Origin: Treponema putidum
GTDB lineage: Bacteria; Spirochaetota; Spirochaetia; Treponematales; Treponemataceae
Direction of reading: 5' to 3'
NCBI RefSeq assembly: GCF_000755145.1
Contig: NZ_CP009228.1
Location: 2,403,694 to 2,467,693, forward strand
DNA length: 64,000 nucleotides
Position 1 is the stretch's first letter, and every line of letters begins with the position of its first letter. Below the pieces are notes generated by a model that saw only the letters and a program-made list of their open reading frames with translations, was not told where the DNA came from and made no database searches. A program made the translations under genes and the position numbers. Positions 46,728-57,009 of the stretch are shown here, one piece after another.

Positions 46728-47578
46728 TGAATTTGTTTAAACATATGTTAAGCATTGTAATTTTTTTTACATGCATAAGCAGTGTGTTTTCCCTTGATAT
46801 TGAAACATCAATAAGCTCAGGGAATACACATTTTAATTCTTACGGCAGTGCGGGAACAATGCCCGATTTCGGTTTTAAGTTGATTTTAAATGAAAATCTG
46901 GGTAAAAATGTAAACGGAACACTATCTATTCAAAGAGATTTAGGTATCGGCAACTCAATTTGGGGAAGAATTGCCTATACAACCGATATGATAAATATAT
47001 CGATAGGCCCAACTTTGAGCGTATTTAATGCAGGATTTGACAATAAAAATGTAAGCACGATCTTTCAGCCGGGTTTGGGAACCTCCCTATCTTTTAAATT
47101 ACCTATAGGATTCTTTACATCATTGGATACGAATTTTTCGATTCCCGTAAACACGGCGACAACCAAAAATGTATACTTGCAAGACGGATTGTTCGACATA
47201 GGTTGGAGATTTCCAAACATAATTGCATCCATAAAAATCTCTCAAAAAAATAAAAGCATTGTTGAGGCTGCGCAAGAAACCCATATTTCAATAACTGATT
47301 TAGGTTTCTATACATTATCATACTCAAAACCTTCCCGAATAAAAATTCCTGTAAATATAATTTGTAGAATAAATCATTTTCAAAAAACAGGCTCACTAAA
47401 TGAAAAAATAGCTAATATTATATTGGAAACGGGCATAAGTCATGCCATATCAGGTGATATTGAGTGGTTTTCAAATTTCGGTGCTTCGGTATTTTCTTTT
47501 TCTTTCACGCAAAAAGGAAGCCCTATTAAAAAGTTTTTTTTCAGTGCGGAAGCAGGTGTAAGATTTATTATACAATAG
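46727..47578 (+). CDS. Exported beta-barrel-like hypothetical protein
   Basis: The 283-residue protein has a signal peptide ending at SVFSL (residues 1-23) and then glycine- and aromatic-rich alternating segments (ISSGNTHFNSYGSAGTMPDFGFKLIL, GVRFIIQ at the end) like an outer-membrane barrel. No characterised family is recognised. It is coupled to the frameshifted gene upstream by a one-base overlap. Confidence 0.65.
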   Translation: MNLFKHMLSIVIFFTCISSVFSLDIETSISSGNTHFNSYGSAGTMPDFGFKLILNENLGKNVNGTLSIQRDLGIGNSIWGRIAYTTDMINISIGPTLSVFNAGFDNKNVSTIFQPGLGTSLSFKLPIGFFTSLDTNFSIPVNTATTKNVYLQDGLFDIGWRFPNIIASIKISQKNKSIVEAAQETHISITDLGFYTLSYSKPSRIKIPVNIICRINHFQKTGSLNEKIANIILETGISHAISGDIEWFSNFGASVFSFSFTQKGSPIKKFFFSAEAGVRFIIQ

Positions 47579-47642
47579 GATATCTTAAAAACTAAAACTT
47601 TGAGAGTATAGCTTTAACTTGTAAAAATCACTTTAAACAAAG

Positions 47643-48749
<1,107 letters not shown>

Positions 48750-48772
48750 AATTCGATTTAAGTAAAATAAAA

Positions 48773-48825
48773 AAGCCCTTGCAGTTTTTGCTTAAACTAG
48801 AGCTTAAGATGCAAGGGCTTTTCTT
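48773..48825. terminator. Bidirectional terminator between gap and yebC
   Basis: An 11-bp stem AAGCCCTTGCA/TGCAAGGGCTT (48773-48820) has A-rich sequence before it and TTCTTTT after it, so it can serve both convergent genes. Confidence 0.8.
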
Positions 48826-48859
48826 TTAGACAAGAGGCTGTCCAAAATATTTTCAAACA

Positions 48860-49603
48860 TTATTCCGGCATTTCAAAACCTTCAGGGATTTCTATATTTG
48901 AGGAAACGGTCTGAACATCATCGTCTTCTTCCAACCTATCGATCATTTTTAAGGCTTTTTGAGTTGTGTCGGCATCCAAAGCTACATAGGTATCCGGAAC
49001 CATTGAAACGGAAGCAGAGACCGATTCAAAACCTTTTTCCTGTAATGCTTCCAAAACCGAAGCAAACTCGTTAGGATCGGTTGTTACGGTAATAACACCG
49101 TCTTCAGTTGCAATGTCTTCGGCTCCCGCCTCAAGAGCGGCTTCCATAATTGCTTCTTCACTTACCGCCTCTGCATCATACTCTATAACACCTTTTCGGT
49201 TAAACATATAAGCTACGGAACCTGTTGCTCCAAGGTTGCCGCCGCTCTTTGTAAAAATATTTCGAACACTGGCTGCTGTTCTGTTTTTGTTGTCCGTTAA
49301 AACTTCAACCAAAACGGCAACTCCGCCGGGGCCGTAGCCTTCATACAAAAGCTCCTCATAGTTTACAGCTCCAAGCTCTCCTGTACCCTTCTTAATTGCT
49401 CTTTCTATGTTGTCTTTAGGCATGTTTGCAGCACGAGCTTTTAAAACAGCTGTTCTAAGTCTTGGGTTAGTGGCCGGATCTCCGCCTCCCATCTTTGCAG
49501 CAATTGAAATTTCTTTGATAAATTTAGTAAACAGCTGACCTCTTTTAGCATCAGCTGCGCCCTTGGCATGTTTAATTGTCGCCCATTTACTATGTCCTGA
49601 CAT
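48860..49603 (-). CDS. YebC/PmpR-family DNA-binding regulator
   Basis: The 247-residue protein starts [22 protein letters not shown] and contains [17 protein letters not shown] and [27 protein letters not shown], the YebC family signature. Members act as transcriptional regulators or help ribosomes through proline-rich stretches. It is a single-gene unit. Confidence 0.93.
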   Translation of the reverse strand: MSGHSKWATIKHAKGAADAKRGQLFTKFIKEISIAAKMGGGDPATNPRLRTAVLKARAANMPKDNIERAIKKGTGELGAVNYEELLYEGYGPGGVAVLVEVLTDNKNRTAASVRNIFTKSGGNLGATGSVAYMFNRKGVIEYDAEAVSEEAIMEAALEAGAEDIATEDGVITVTTDPNEFASVLEALQEKGFESVSASVSMVPDTYVALDADTTQKALKMIDRLEEDDDVQTVSSNIEIPEGFEMPE

Positions 49604-49695
49604 GAAAACTCCTTACTCTCTTTCTAAAAAAAATAGATTTTAATATTACACAAAAAGACAAAATATGTCAATGGAGCCATGAAAAAAAACACTAC

Positions 49696-50010
49696 CTATT
49701 CTATAAGGGATGTAAGCTGTTTTATATAATTTTTTACGGCCTTACGCCCCTCATCCGTCACAGAATAAAGGGTAAGGGGCTTGCGGTTTACAAAAAGTTT
49801 TTCAACCTTCAAATATCCTGCATTTTCCAGCTTTTTACAGTGTGCGGTTAAATTGCCGTCGGTTGCATTTACCTTTTCCCTTAGCAGGGTAAATTCTATT
49901 TTTTCACAGCCGATTAAGACGGACATTACCGCAAGCCTAAGACGAGACGATAGCTGTTCATCAATAAGACGATGATCAAAAGAAGTTTCCGTATTATCGG
50001 GTATACTCAT
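49696..50010 (-). CDS. Winged-helix transcriptional regulator
   Basis: The 104-residue protein has a winged helix (LRLAVMSVLIGCEKIEFTLLREKVNATDGNLTAHCKKLENAGYLKVEK) of the PF13601 type. Its start overlaps the stop of the upstream membrane protein by 4 bases, and regulators of this family commonly control such partner membrane proteins. Confidence 0.82.
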   Translation of the reverse strand: MSIPDNTETSFDHRLIDEQLSSRLRLAVMSVLIGCEKIEFTLLREKVNATDGNLTAHCKKLENAGYLKVEKLFVNRKPLTLYSVTDEGRKAVKNYIKQLTSLIE

Positions 50011-50612
50011 TTCGCTTTTACCGTTTTTTTCCGTTTACCTATAACTATAGCAACAGCGGCAGGTAATCCGAGCAATATGAAGGTTGCCACTCCGATTATA
50101 AGAGGAGCCGTATATTGTGCGGCAAAAAGGCAGACAACTCCACATCCTGCCCAGCACAAAGCTTCAATACATAAAAAAAGGCGCAGTTTTTTTTGTACCA
50201 TAGCTGCGGTTGCGGCATGACCTATGGCAAGACAAAGGCCGATATTAAAAAAGTTTGTATTAAAATCAAGTTTTCCTAAAATACCCAGTATCATGCCTAA
50301 AATAAGGCCGGCACCGATACTTCCCCACAAGGCAGCAAGAATCCTGTCGGTAGCCCTTTTAATCTTTATTTTTTGCTTACGCTTCATAAAAAGAGCTAAA
50401 AACAATTGACATGCCGTCATTATAAAAAGCCAAAGCAGAGGGATAAACAAACTAAAACCTGACTTCGCCAAAAAATAGGATATAAAAGTGCCTACAGGAA
50501 TCGTAATTCCGTACAGTAAAAAAGGCACTATCATATCTTCAAGCCCTTCTTGAACATCTTCAGTTAATGCACTTATTAGAGCCAACCTTTCTTTTATCTC
50601 TTTATCATTCAT
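50007..50612 (-). CDS. Hypothetical membrane protein coupled to a winged-helix regulator
   Basis: The 201-residue protein has about six predicted membrane helices in three pairs, separated by a basic loop (FMKRKQKIKIKRATDR). It has no recognised family motif. Overlap with the regulator gene suggests a sensor or regulated partner. GGGA precedes the ATG. Confidence 0.7.
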   Translation of the reverse strand: MNDKEIKERLALISALTEDVQEGLEDMIVPFLLYGITIPVGTFISYFLAKSGFSLFIPLLWLFIMTACQLFLALFMKRKQKIKIKRATDRILAALWGSIGAGLILGMILGILGKLDFNTNFFNIGLCLAIGHAATAAMVQKKLRLFLCIEALCWAGCGVVCLFAAQYTAPLIIGVATFILLGLPAAVAIVIGKRKKTVKAK

Positions 50613-50644
50613 AAAAGTTCCCTTACAATACTAAAAAGTTAATG

Positions 50645-51154
50645 CTATTTTTCACGATACAGCATCGGAAACGTATAACGTAAACCGGTCTTTGCAGTAA
50701 AACCGAAGCCTCCGCCGCCCATTTCTATAAAAAAGCTCAAACCAGCCGGGCTTTTTCCCATAAAAAACTCAAAACCGAAAAATCCTTGTCCCGTTACAAG
50801 CACCTTGGGCTTATTTTTTTGAACCGGAAAAATTAATATGGGACCTCCTCCTCCGTAAACTCGGATGTTTGCTGTTTGCATCAATGACCCGCCAAGAACA
50901 GAAAAATCAAGCACATAATATGGAGTTCTTCGCTGTGAATTAGGAAAAAAACAATCAGCATTTAAGTGTAATGCAAAGGCATTATGAAAAAGCCAAGGAG
51001 AAGTAATGGCTAGCGATATACCAAAATCACTTTGCCTGCCGATAAGCCCATACTCTAATGCAAGGCCGGTAACATCACGGTTTTCCTGCTCCGCATGAAT
51101 AAAGGTAAGAACACTTAAAAACAAACAGATAGATAGAAAGAATATTTTTTTCAT
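50645..51154 (-). CDS. Exported hypothetical protein, small barrel-like
   Basis: AGGAGG lies 6 bases before the ATG at 51154, 12 codons inside the longer open frame, and the product then starts with a signal peptide MKKIFFLSICLFLSVLTFIHA. The 169-residue remainder is rich in glycine and aromatic residues with alternating pattern (GLALEYGLIG, GGGGFGFTAKTGLRYTFP). This resembles a small outer-membrane or periplasmic beta protein. No family is recognised. Confidence 0.68.
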   Translation of the reverse strand: MKKIFFLSICLFLSVLTFIHAEQENRDVTGLALEYGLIGRQSDFGISLAITSPWLFHNAFALHLNADCFFPNSQRRTPYYVLDFSVLGGSLMQTANIRVYGGGGPILIFPVQKNKPKVLVTGQGFFGFEFFMGKSPAGLSFFIEMGGGGFGFTAKTGLRYTFPMLYREK

Positions 51155-51271
51155 TATGAACCTCCTTAGATTCCTATATGATAATAGCATACCTACTTTA
51201 TTTTGTAAAGTACTTTATTTTATAAATTTATAATTCTACCCTGTTGTGATTATTTTTATTAAAGGTTTAAT

Positions 51272-51308
51272 CAAAAAAAAAGACCCGATTACATATCGGG
51301 TCTTTTTC
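51272..51308. terminator. Bidirectional terminator with a 9-bp stem
   Basis: AGACCCGAT/ATCGGGTCT with loop TACAT (51281-51303) has an A8-9 run before it and TTTTT after it. It lies after the zinc-ribbon protein gene on the minus strand. Confidence 0.85.
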
Positions 51309-51321
51309 AAACCATAATCTC

Positions 51322-51546
51322 TTATGGGCGTCTTGCAGCAACACCTTTTTCAATAAGTGCTATGAACTCATGTTCATACCAATCTTGAGAATAAGGAAAA
51401 TGCTTTCGGATAATGGGTTTTAATTTAAATTCGATAGCATCTTTACAAGCTTCGCAGACGTCATATTCGCGGATATGCCAGTAAGTCATTCCCGTAACAG
51501 GATTCACCAGCTCTTTTCTACAAATATCACAGTTTAATGTCTTCAT
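51322..51546 (-). CDS. Small zinc-ribbon-like protein
   Basis: The ATG at 51546 has AGGAG seven bases upstream and gives a 74-residue protein, MKTLNCDICRKEL..., with two CxxC pairs (CDIC, CEAC) spaced as in a zinc knuckle. Its function is unknown. It is a single-gene unit with a terminator directly behind. Confidence 0.72.
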   Translation of the reverse strand: MKTLNCDICRKELVNPVTGMTYWHIREYDVCEACKDAIEFKLKPIIRKHFPYSQDWYEHEFIALIEKGVAARRP

Positions 51547-51655
51547 AATAATACTCCTTACTTTGTTTATATCAGTATATAACATTCTATATCATTTTTC
51601 ATACTTTGTCGAGTAAAAAAATGATTTTTTTCAATTTTAAAGCATTTTTTATAGC

Positions 51656-53413
51656 TTAAATTGCCTTTGTTCTTTCTTTTAAGAAAATTTTATGATCTTC
51701 ATCCAAATAAGGCATAAGCCTTTCACAAACCTCTTTATGATACTCATTAAGCCATTTAATATCCTCATCCGAAAGAATTCCTTGTACAATAGGTCTTGTA
51801 TCAATTGGACAAAGAGTTATTGTTTTAAATTGATAGAATTCTCCGTCTTCGGTCGTTTTAAATTCGGTGGTAACAACTAGACTTTCAATTCGGATTCCAT
51901 GGCTTCCGGCAACATAAAGGCCGGGCTCATTGGATGTTACCATACCAAGCTTCATAGGAACATCCAAAAAACGGCTTGAAATAGATTGAGGTCCCTCATG
52001 AACTGAAAGAACATAACCTACCCCGTGACCCGTACCATGTTTGTAGTCCCTTCCATAAGCCCATAGATGCTCTCTGGGGATAGTATCTATGGCATGGCCT
52101 GTAGTTCCGGCCTTAAACTTGGCCCTGGCAAGAGAAATATGAGCTTTTAAAACAAGGGTATAATCCGTTTTTTCCTGTTCTGTAAGTTCTCCAAGTTTAA
52201 TGGTTCGAGTAATATCGGTTGTACCGTTTAGATACTGACCGCCGCTGTCCAAAAGCAAGAAACTTTTAGCTTCAAGTTTGGCAGAATTTTCAGGGGAAGG
52301 AGCATAGTGAATAATAGCTCCGTTCGGTCCGTAACCTGAAATAGTTTCAAAACTTTCTTCCAAAAAATCCTTGCCTTCGGCACGGAATTTTAAGAGCTGT
52401 TCGCTTACATCCCATTCGGTAATACCCTTTCCGGCATTTTCTTCTACCCATTTTAGGATTTTTACCATGGCAGCGCCGTCTTTTTCCATAGCATAATCGA
52501 AGTTTTTAAGTTCAACTTCATTTTTTATTGCTTTAAGAGTTGAGGTTAAGTTTAAGCCCTTTTCGGTTTTAGCTTTTATTTGGTTGTATAGATAAACATT
52601 TGTTCTTGCAGGATCTATGTAAACTTTCCCTGTAAGTTTTGCGGCTTCTGCAAATATGTCTTCATATCCCATCACCGTAATACCTTGCGAAGCAAAGTAG
52701 GACTTAACATCATCAGTTAATTGCTTCTCCGAAATAAAAATAACGGCTCTTGCTTTATCTACCAGCGCATACGCAGTAACTACGGGATTGCATCTTATAT
52801 CTCTTCCTCGGACATTAAAAAGGTAACAGACGTCCTCCAGGGCACCGATAACCGTAGAATCTGCCTTTTTTTCGGCAAGCATTGAGCGGACTTCTTGAAT
52901 CTTTTCTTTTGCCGATTTTCCGGTATATTTTTCATCAAGTATAAAAGCCTTGCTTAAAACTGCCTGAGGACGGTTTTCCCATATTTCGCCTATTAGGTCG
53001 AGATTAGTAACAAATTCTATACCTTCAAGCTCCTTTTTCATGGAATCAAAATTGAACACTGAAACAACCTTACCATCCATTCCGAGTTTTTCACCCGATT
53101 TTAAGTTGGATTTTAAAAACTCGTTTATGGTAGGAACACCGGGTTCAAGCATTTTATAAAGTTCAACAACCGAACCTTTAAGCTGTTTTTCAGCCTGTAG
53201 AAAATACCGGCCGTCAGTCCATAAAATAGCCTTATCCTTTGTAACAAGGACGGTTCCTGCCGACCCTGTAAAACCTGAGATAAACTCCCGTGTTTTATAG
53301 TTTTCAGGTAAATACTCGCTCTGATGGGGGTCAGAAGACGGAATTAAATAAGCACTTAAAGAATGCTCTTTCATCTTTTGCCTTAAAGCGGCAATTCTAT
53401 CATTTACAGTCAT
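51656..53413 (-). CDS. pepP: Xaa-Pro aminopeptidase (aminopeptidase P, M24B)
   Basis: The 585-residue enzyme has the creatinase-like N-terminal domain (IPSSDPHQSEYLP, TDGRYFLQAEKQL) and the M24 catalytic domain with metal ligands in DSGGQYLNGTTDITRT, HGTGHGVGYVLSVHEG, TSNEPGLY and GIRIESL. It removes N-terminal residues before proline. AGGA lies 8 bases before this ATG; an ATG three codons upstream overlaps the binding site. Peptide use fits an amino-acid-fermenting treponeme. Confidence 0.92.
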   Translation of the reverse strand: MTVNDRIAALRQKMKEHSLSAYLIPSSDPHQSEYLPENYKTREFISGFTGSAGTVLVTKDKAILWTDGRYFLQAEKQLKGSVVELYKMLEPGVPTINEFLKSNLKSGEKLGMDGKVVSVFNFDSMKKELEGIEFVTNLDLIGEIWENRPQAVLSKAFILDEKYTGKSAKEKIQEVRSMLAEKKADSTVIGALEDVCYLFNVRGRDIRCNPVVTAYALVDKARAVIFISEKQLTDDVKSYFASQGITVMGYEDIFAEAAKLTGKVYIDPARTNVYLYNQIKAKTEKGLNLTSTLKAIKNEVELKNFDYAMEKDGAAMVKILKWVEENAGKGITEWDVSEQLLKFRAEGKDFLEESFETISGYGPNGAIIHYAPSPENSAKLEAKSFLLLDSGGQYLNGTTDITRTIKLGELTEQEKTDYTLVLKAHISLARAKFKAGTTGHAIDTIPREHLWAYGRDYKHGTGHGVGYVLSVHEGPQSISSRFLDVPMKLGMVTSNEPGLYVAGSHGIRIESLVVTTEFKTTEDGEFYQFKTITLCPIDTRPIVQGILSDEDIKWLNEYHKEVCERLMPYLDEDHKIFLKERTKAI

Positions 53414-53513
53414 ATAAACCATCCTAAAAATTTATTCTATATTGAGTATAATACTATTTACACTTTATGTAAACCACTTACGGTTAGAAATGGCAAACAA
53501 TATCAGCAACATT

Positions 53514-54650
53514 TTATCGATTTAAATGATATTGGTAAATTCTATAAACTATATCCCTCACAGCTCCGGTTTTTTCAATATCGGTAATCATAGGAATATT
53601 GTACTCCCAAATAGTGGAACCTTCGCCTTCCAGATAACCTTTTTTTATAGCCGCTTGGTAAAGACGGGAATAAATAGCTGCCGAAACACCTTTATTGTGA
53701 TATTGAGGATCAACAAAGAGAACAAAGGTTCTAAGACGCTTCATCTTACGTTTATAATAAAGGAATTTAAAGATGCCTAATGGAAAAAGTTTTCCTTTAA
53801 GGTGCTTTAATACATCATTATAATCCGGAAGGGTAATATTAAAGCCGATGGGTTTACCTTCAGTACTCCTTGCTATAAAAATTAATTCTTCATCTGCAAA
53901 TGAAATAAGCTGTTTTACAACCATATCTATTTCTTTGCGGGTCATAGGCATAAAATCCTCCCACTCTTCAGGCTCGGAATTAAGGAGGATTGAATGAATA
54001 TCACCGGCATCCCGCTCAACGTTCTTTTTTAAATCGATATTATCTACATGAAAGCCGTATCTTTTTTCTACTAAGGGAGCCAAACGGACATAGCGGCTTG
54101 CATCTACATCATTAAAACGGGCATGATAGGCATAGCAATCCCAATATTTTTCAAAACCGAACTTTATAAAAAAATCGTTATAATATTTTTTATTATAAGT
54201 ATTCATTATGTATGTACGGTTTTTAAAATTATCGGTTATAAACCCGCGGTTATCTTCCCCTCCCGGAAGAGAAATGGGCCCCTTAATTCTATTCATCCCT
54301 TTTTCAAAAAACCATTCCTTTGCTGCATTAAGCATTTTTTCGGCAACGGAATAGTCTTCAATGCACTCAAATTGAGATATGTAACCGACTTTCATTTTTT
54401 TATACTCATTCAATTTTTCATCAATACCGTACAAAATACGCCCGACGGTTTTGCCTTCAATTTGAGCAATCAGTTTTACGTGAGGGCCTACATCGCATAA
54501 AGAATTGTCGGCTCCGGACACGTACTTTTTATACTCACTTATAATTGGCGGTACCCATGAACTATCATCCTTATAAAGATCAAAAGGTAAAAGAGCAAAT
54601 TCATTTAAAAGTTTTGAACTATTAACTTCAAGTAATACAATTTTATCCAT
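53514..54650 (-). CDS. GNAT-like acyltransferase family protein
   Basis: The 378-residue protein has a KVGYISQFECIED and GPISLPGGEDNRGFI opening typical of YghO-like predicted acyltransferases, and a C-terminal GNAT-type segment with LFVDPQYHNKGVSAAIYSRLYQAA and EGEGSTIWEYN. It probably transfers an acyl group to a cell-envelope or small-molecule substrate; the target is unknown. It diverges from the promoter at 54728. Confidence 0.72.
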   Translation of the reverse strand: MDKIVLLEVNSSKLLNEFALLPFDLYKDDSSWVPPIISEYKKYVSGADNSLCDVGPHVKLIAQIEGKTVGRILYGIDEKLNEYKKMKVGYISQFECIEDYSVAEKMLNAAKEWFFEKGMNRIKGPISLPGGEDNRGFITDNFKNRTYIMNTYNKKYYNDFFIKFGFEKYWDCYAYHARFNDVDASRYVRLAPLVEKRYGFHVDNIDLKKNVERDAGDIHSILLNSEPEEWEDFMPMTRKEIDMVVKQLISFADEELIFIARSTEGKPIGFNITLPDYNDVLKHLKGKLFPLGIFKFLYYKRKMKRLRTFVLFVDPQYHNKGVSAAIYSRLYQAAIKKGYLEGEGSTIWEYNIPMITDIEKTGAVRDIVYRIYQYHLNR

Positions 54651-54727
54651 TTTTTATTCCTAGATGAGACAAAATAGCATTTTTTGTAAGCCTTTGTCAA
54701 TATTGTAAGATTTTTACAGGTTTACGC

Positions 54728-54756
54728 TTGCAAAATTCATAACTTATGTGTATAAT
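54728..54756 (+). promoter_or_regulatory. Promoter of a secreted hypothetical gene
   Basis: TTGCAA (54728-54733) and TATAAT (54751-54756) are separated by 17 bases, 19 bases before the ATG at 54776, with GGAGG in between. Confidence 0.75.
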
Positions 54757-54775
54757 GGGGTAACTGGAGGAACAT

Positions 54776-55195
54776 ATGAAGAAATCGATACTGAGCTTAG
54801 TCTTTCTTGTTTTAATTTTTTCCCTTTTTATGATTGTTCCGGCTTTTTCACAAAAGGTTGATGAAGCGGATGTTTACTATGTGAATGTACAAATTTTAAG
54901 AATATTTACACATTCAGACGGTTTTTATGTTATTTACCGCAGAGCCGGCCTAAAACATGCGGAAGTTTTTATTCCAAAATCTTGGCTTGAACCTAAGGAC
55001 GGAAGGGCAAGAATGGAATTGGTAAATACCAGAGTCAATCCATACTTATCTTTTTATATAAAAGACGGTAAATTTGATCACATAAAAATAGCCGCTCCAA
55101 GAGATTTAGGTAACCCTGTCTGGGGTACATTAAAAGCTCCCAATGAATATGACAGTAAATTCGAAGGCATAGAAACTCTTGAATTAAAATTTTAA
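54776..55195 (+). CDS. Secreted hypothetical protein
   Basis: The 139-residue protein has a signal peptide ending at PAFSQ (residue 26). The remainder is beta-rich (VNVQILRIFTHSDGFYVIYRRAG) with a conserved-looking DYY and PKSWLEPKDGRARM. No family is recognised. It has its own promoter and a GGAGG ribosome binding site, and is followed by nrnA. Confidence 0.72.
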   Translation: MKKSILSLVFLVLIFSLFMIVPAFSQKVDEADVYYVNVQILRIFTHSDGFYVIYRRAGLKHAEVFIPKSWLEPKDGRARMELVNTRVNPYLSFYIKDGKFDHIKIAAPRDLGNPVWGTLKAPNEYDSKFEGIETLELKF

Positions 55196-55210
55196 ATTTA
55201 AAAAATACCC

Positions 55211-55240
55211 TCCTCTAAGGAATAATTTGTCTTTAGAGGA
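55211..55240. terminator. Weak hairpin between the secreted protein gene and nrnA
   Basis: TCCTCTAA/TTAGAGGA (8 bp) lies 16 bases after the stop codon, followed by ATTTTAA. It may weakly terminate; the same GAGGA also lies near the nrnA ribosome binding site. Confidence 0.5.
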
Positions 55241-55256
55241 ATTTTAAGAGGAATAC

Positions 55257-56258
55257 ATGCATCAGAAAAACAACTCAAGAATCGGCAAACCTTTAATTCC
55301 GAAAGGTTTGCTTGAATTTTTAAATAACTATGACAATTTTATTATCGCAGGTCATAAAGAACCGGATGGAGACTGTATTGGAAGCTGTCTTGCAATGTCT
55401 TTATTTTTAAAAAGAAAAGATAAACATTGTATTTTAATGTCTGCAGGGCCTTTTAAGCGTACCGAAATAAAGGATTATGAACATCTTTTTACGGACAAGT
55501 TGGAAATATCCGATAAGATAAACCCTAAAACAACAGGGCTAATAATCCTTGATTGTTCAAGTTTTGACCGTGTAGGTGAAATTGCCGAACTGATTAGCGG
55601 TTTTAATTACATTATAATTGACCATCACGCTACCAATACTGAAAAGTCCGATGCGTTTCTTATAATGCCGGAAGCCCCTTCTACCACCTATCTGATTCAG
55701 TCAATAATTGAAGAAATAGGAGAAAAACTTACAAAAAAAGAAGCTGATGCTCTATTTTTCGGCCTTTGTACGGATACGGGCTTTTTTAGGCATCTGGATG
55801 AAAGAAGTGCAGAAGTTTTTGCCCATGCTTCCCGTCTGATTGAAGCCGGAGCCAATCCTAAACAAACCTTTATGCAAATGAATGGAGGAAAAAAATTTGA
55901 ATCCCGCCTTCTTATATCCAGAATTCTAAGCAGAATGAAGACCTATTACAACGGAAAACTTGTTATTTCGTATGAAACTTATGACGACTTACTGGAATTC
56001 GGACTTGAAGGCAGGGATTCTGATATATTATATCAACTGATTCAAACAATTGAAGGAGTTGAAGCTATATGTATCGTACGCCAAGAATCTCCAAGCCACT
56101 GTTCGGTAGGTTTTAGGTCATTGGATAAAGTTGATGTAAGTAAGGTAGCCTCGTCATTTGGCGGCGGGGGACATAAACAAGCATCCGGCCTATATATTGA
56201 AGGAAAATTCGATGAATTAATTCCCAAATTTGTTGAAGCTTTTAAAAGTCAAATGTAA
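55257..56258 (+). CDS. nrnA: DHH-family bifunctional oligoribonuclease / pAp phosphatase
   Basis: The 333-residue enzyme has the DHH motifs GHKEPDGD (residues 32-39), IILDCSSFDR, IIDHHATN (DHH at 122-124) and GLCTDTGFFRH, plus the DHHA1 end GGGGHKQASG. NrnA degrades 2-5-mers of RNA and dephosphorylates pAp. Length is normal. Confidence 0.9.
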   Translation: MHQKNNSRIGKPLIPKGLLEFLNNYDNFIIAGHKEPDGDCIGSCLAMSLFLKRKDKHCILMSAGPFKRTEIKDYEHLFTDKLEISDKINPKTTGLIILDCSSFDRVGEIAELISGFNYIIIDHHATNTEKSDAFLIMPEAPSTTYLIQSIIEEIGEKLTKKEADALFFGLCTDTGFFRHLDERSAEVFAHASRLIEAGANPKQTFMQMNGGKKFESRLLISRILSRMKTYYNGKLVISYETYDDLLEFGLEGRDSDILYQLIQTIEGVEAICIVRQESPSHCSVGFRSLDKVDVSKVASSFGGGGHKQASGLYIEGKFDELIPKFVEAFKSQM

Positions 56259-56266
56259 AACTGCTG

Positions 56267-56289
56267 CATTGTCTTTTTTTAAGACAATG
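56267..56289. repeat. CATTGTCTT/AAGACAATG hairpin
   Basis: A 9-bp stem with a T5 loop lies just after nrnA. It resembles the CATTGTCTA stem of the hairpin array at 15934-16145 and may belong to the same dispersed repeat group. Confidence 0.5.
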
Positions 56290-56328
56290 TGATAGAATAT
56301 CCCGATAATAAATCATAGGAGAAAAGTT

Positions 56329-56871
56329 TTGAATAATGAAGAAATTTTATACCCGCTTTTAGAAAAAGGTGATATAAAGCACACAATGGAACTAGCCTCT
56401 GCAGAAAACAAAAAGCCTTTTGAAATAGTAAGTGAAGGAATGAATATCGTTACGGCATCCATCTTAGCCGATATACCTTCAGTATATAAAATGGATTTAA
56501 TACGAAAGGTAGGAGCTCTTTTTTCTACACAAGAATATTGCGAGCTCCTTAACCAAAAAATGTTTACTCTTAAACCGGAAGAAAGAGATAAACTAAAAGA
56601 TCAAGGGATCCTTATAAATAGGGACACAACACTGCCCTATTGTCAGTGGTTTAACATATTTGAAATAGCCTTTCCGTGGCTTCCTCTATCCGTTTTTGAA
56701 GATTTTGCAATTTATCTTAGGGATGAAAAGAAGCTAATTCTTGATAAAGAAACAATCGAAATAGTAAGAGAGAATTTTTCAATATCTAAACGGTATTCCG
56801 AAAGAGAACTTTCCCGCCTTTTTGATTCAAATATATTAAAAGACCCTGCAGATATAGATGATGAAGAATAA
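56329..56871 (+). CDS. Hypothetical protein before the flagellin genes, TTG start
   Basis: The 180-residue frame starts at a TTG with AGGAG seven bases upstream; no ATG is in frame nearby. The product (NNEEILYPLLEKGDIKHTMELA...) is acidic and helical with no signal or membrane segment. I do not recognise a family. It lies between nrnA and the flaB promoter and ends 34 bases before the promoter boxes. Confidence 0.62.
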   Translation: MNNEEILYPLLEKGDIKHTMELASAENKKPFEIVSEGMNIVTASILADIPSVYKMDLIRKVGALFSTQEYCELLNQKMFTLKPEERDKLKDQGILINRDTTLPYCQWFNIFEIAFPWLPLSVFEDFAIYLRDEKKLILDKETIEIVRENFSISKRYSERELSRLFDSNILKDPADIDDEE

Positions 56872-56905
56872 AACTGCTTTTTTTAATTTTTTTTAAAAAA
56901 AAGCT

Positions 56906-56933
56906 TAAAGTTTTAGAAATACCCCGCCGATAA
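56906..56933 (+). promoter_or_regulatory. Predicted sigma-28 flagellar promoter of the first flaB
   Basis: TAAA (56906-56909) and GCCGATAA (56926-56933) match the sigma-28 boxes, with GCCGATAA complete. The spacing of 16 is one more than usual. It lies 77 bases before the flaB start. Confidence 0.7.
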
Positions 56934-56940
56934 TAGATAA

Positions 56941-57002
56941 TGAGGATTTTCTATCCTCAAAGCAAAGCAAGGATGCTTTGTAAACACATTATTCCATGGA
57001 GG
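56941..57002 (+). promoter_or_regulatory. flaB leader with AGGA-loop hairpin (candidate CsrA site)
   Basis: Two hairpins precede the gene: TGAGGAT/ATCCTCA and CAAAGCA/TGCTTTG with loop AGGA (56963-56980). The second shows GCAAGGATGC, close to the CsrA target ARGGAUG presented in a loop. A second GGA lies in the ribosome binding site GGAGG at 56998. CsrA is known to repress FlaB translation in Borrelia and hag in Bacillus; whether it acts here is inferred. Confidence 0.55.
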
Positions 57003-57009
57003 AATATCT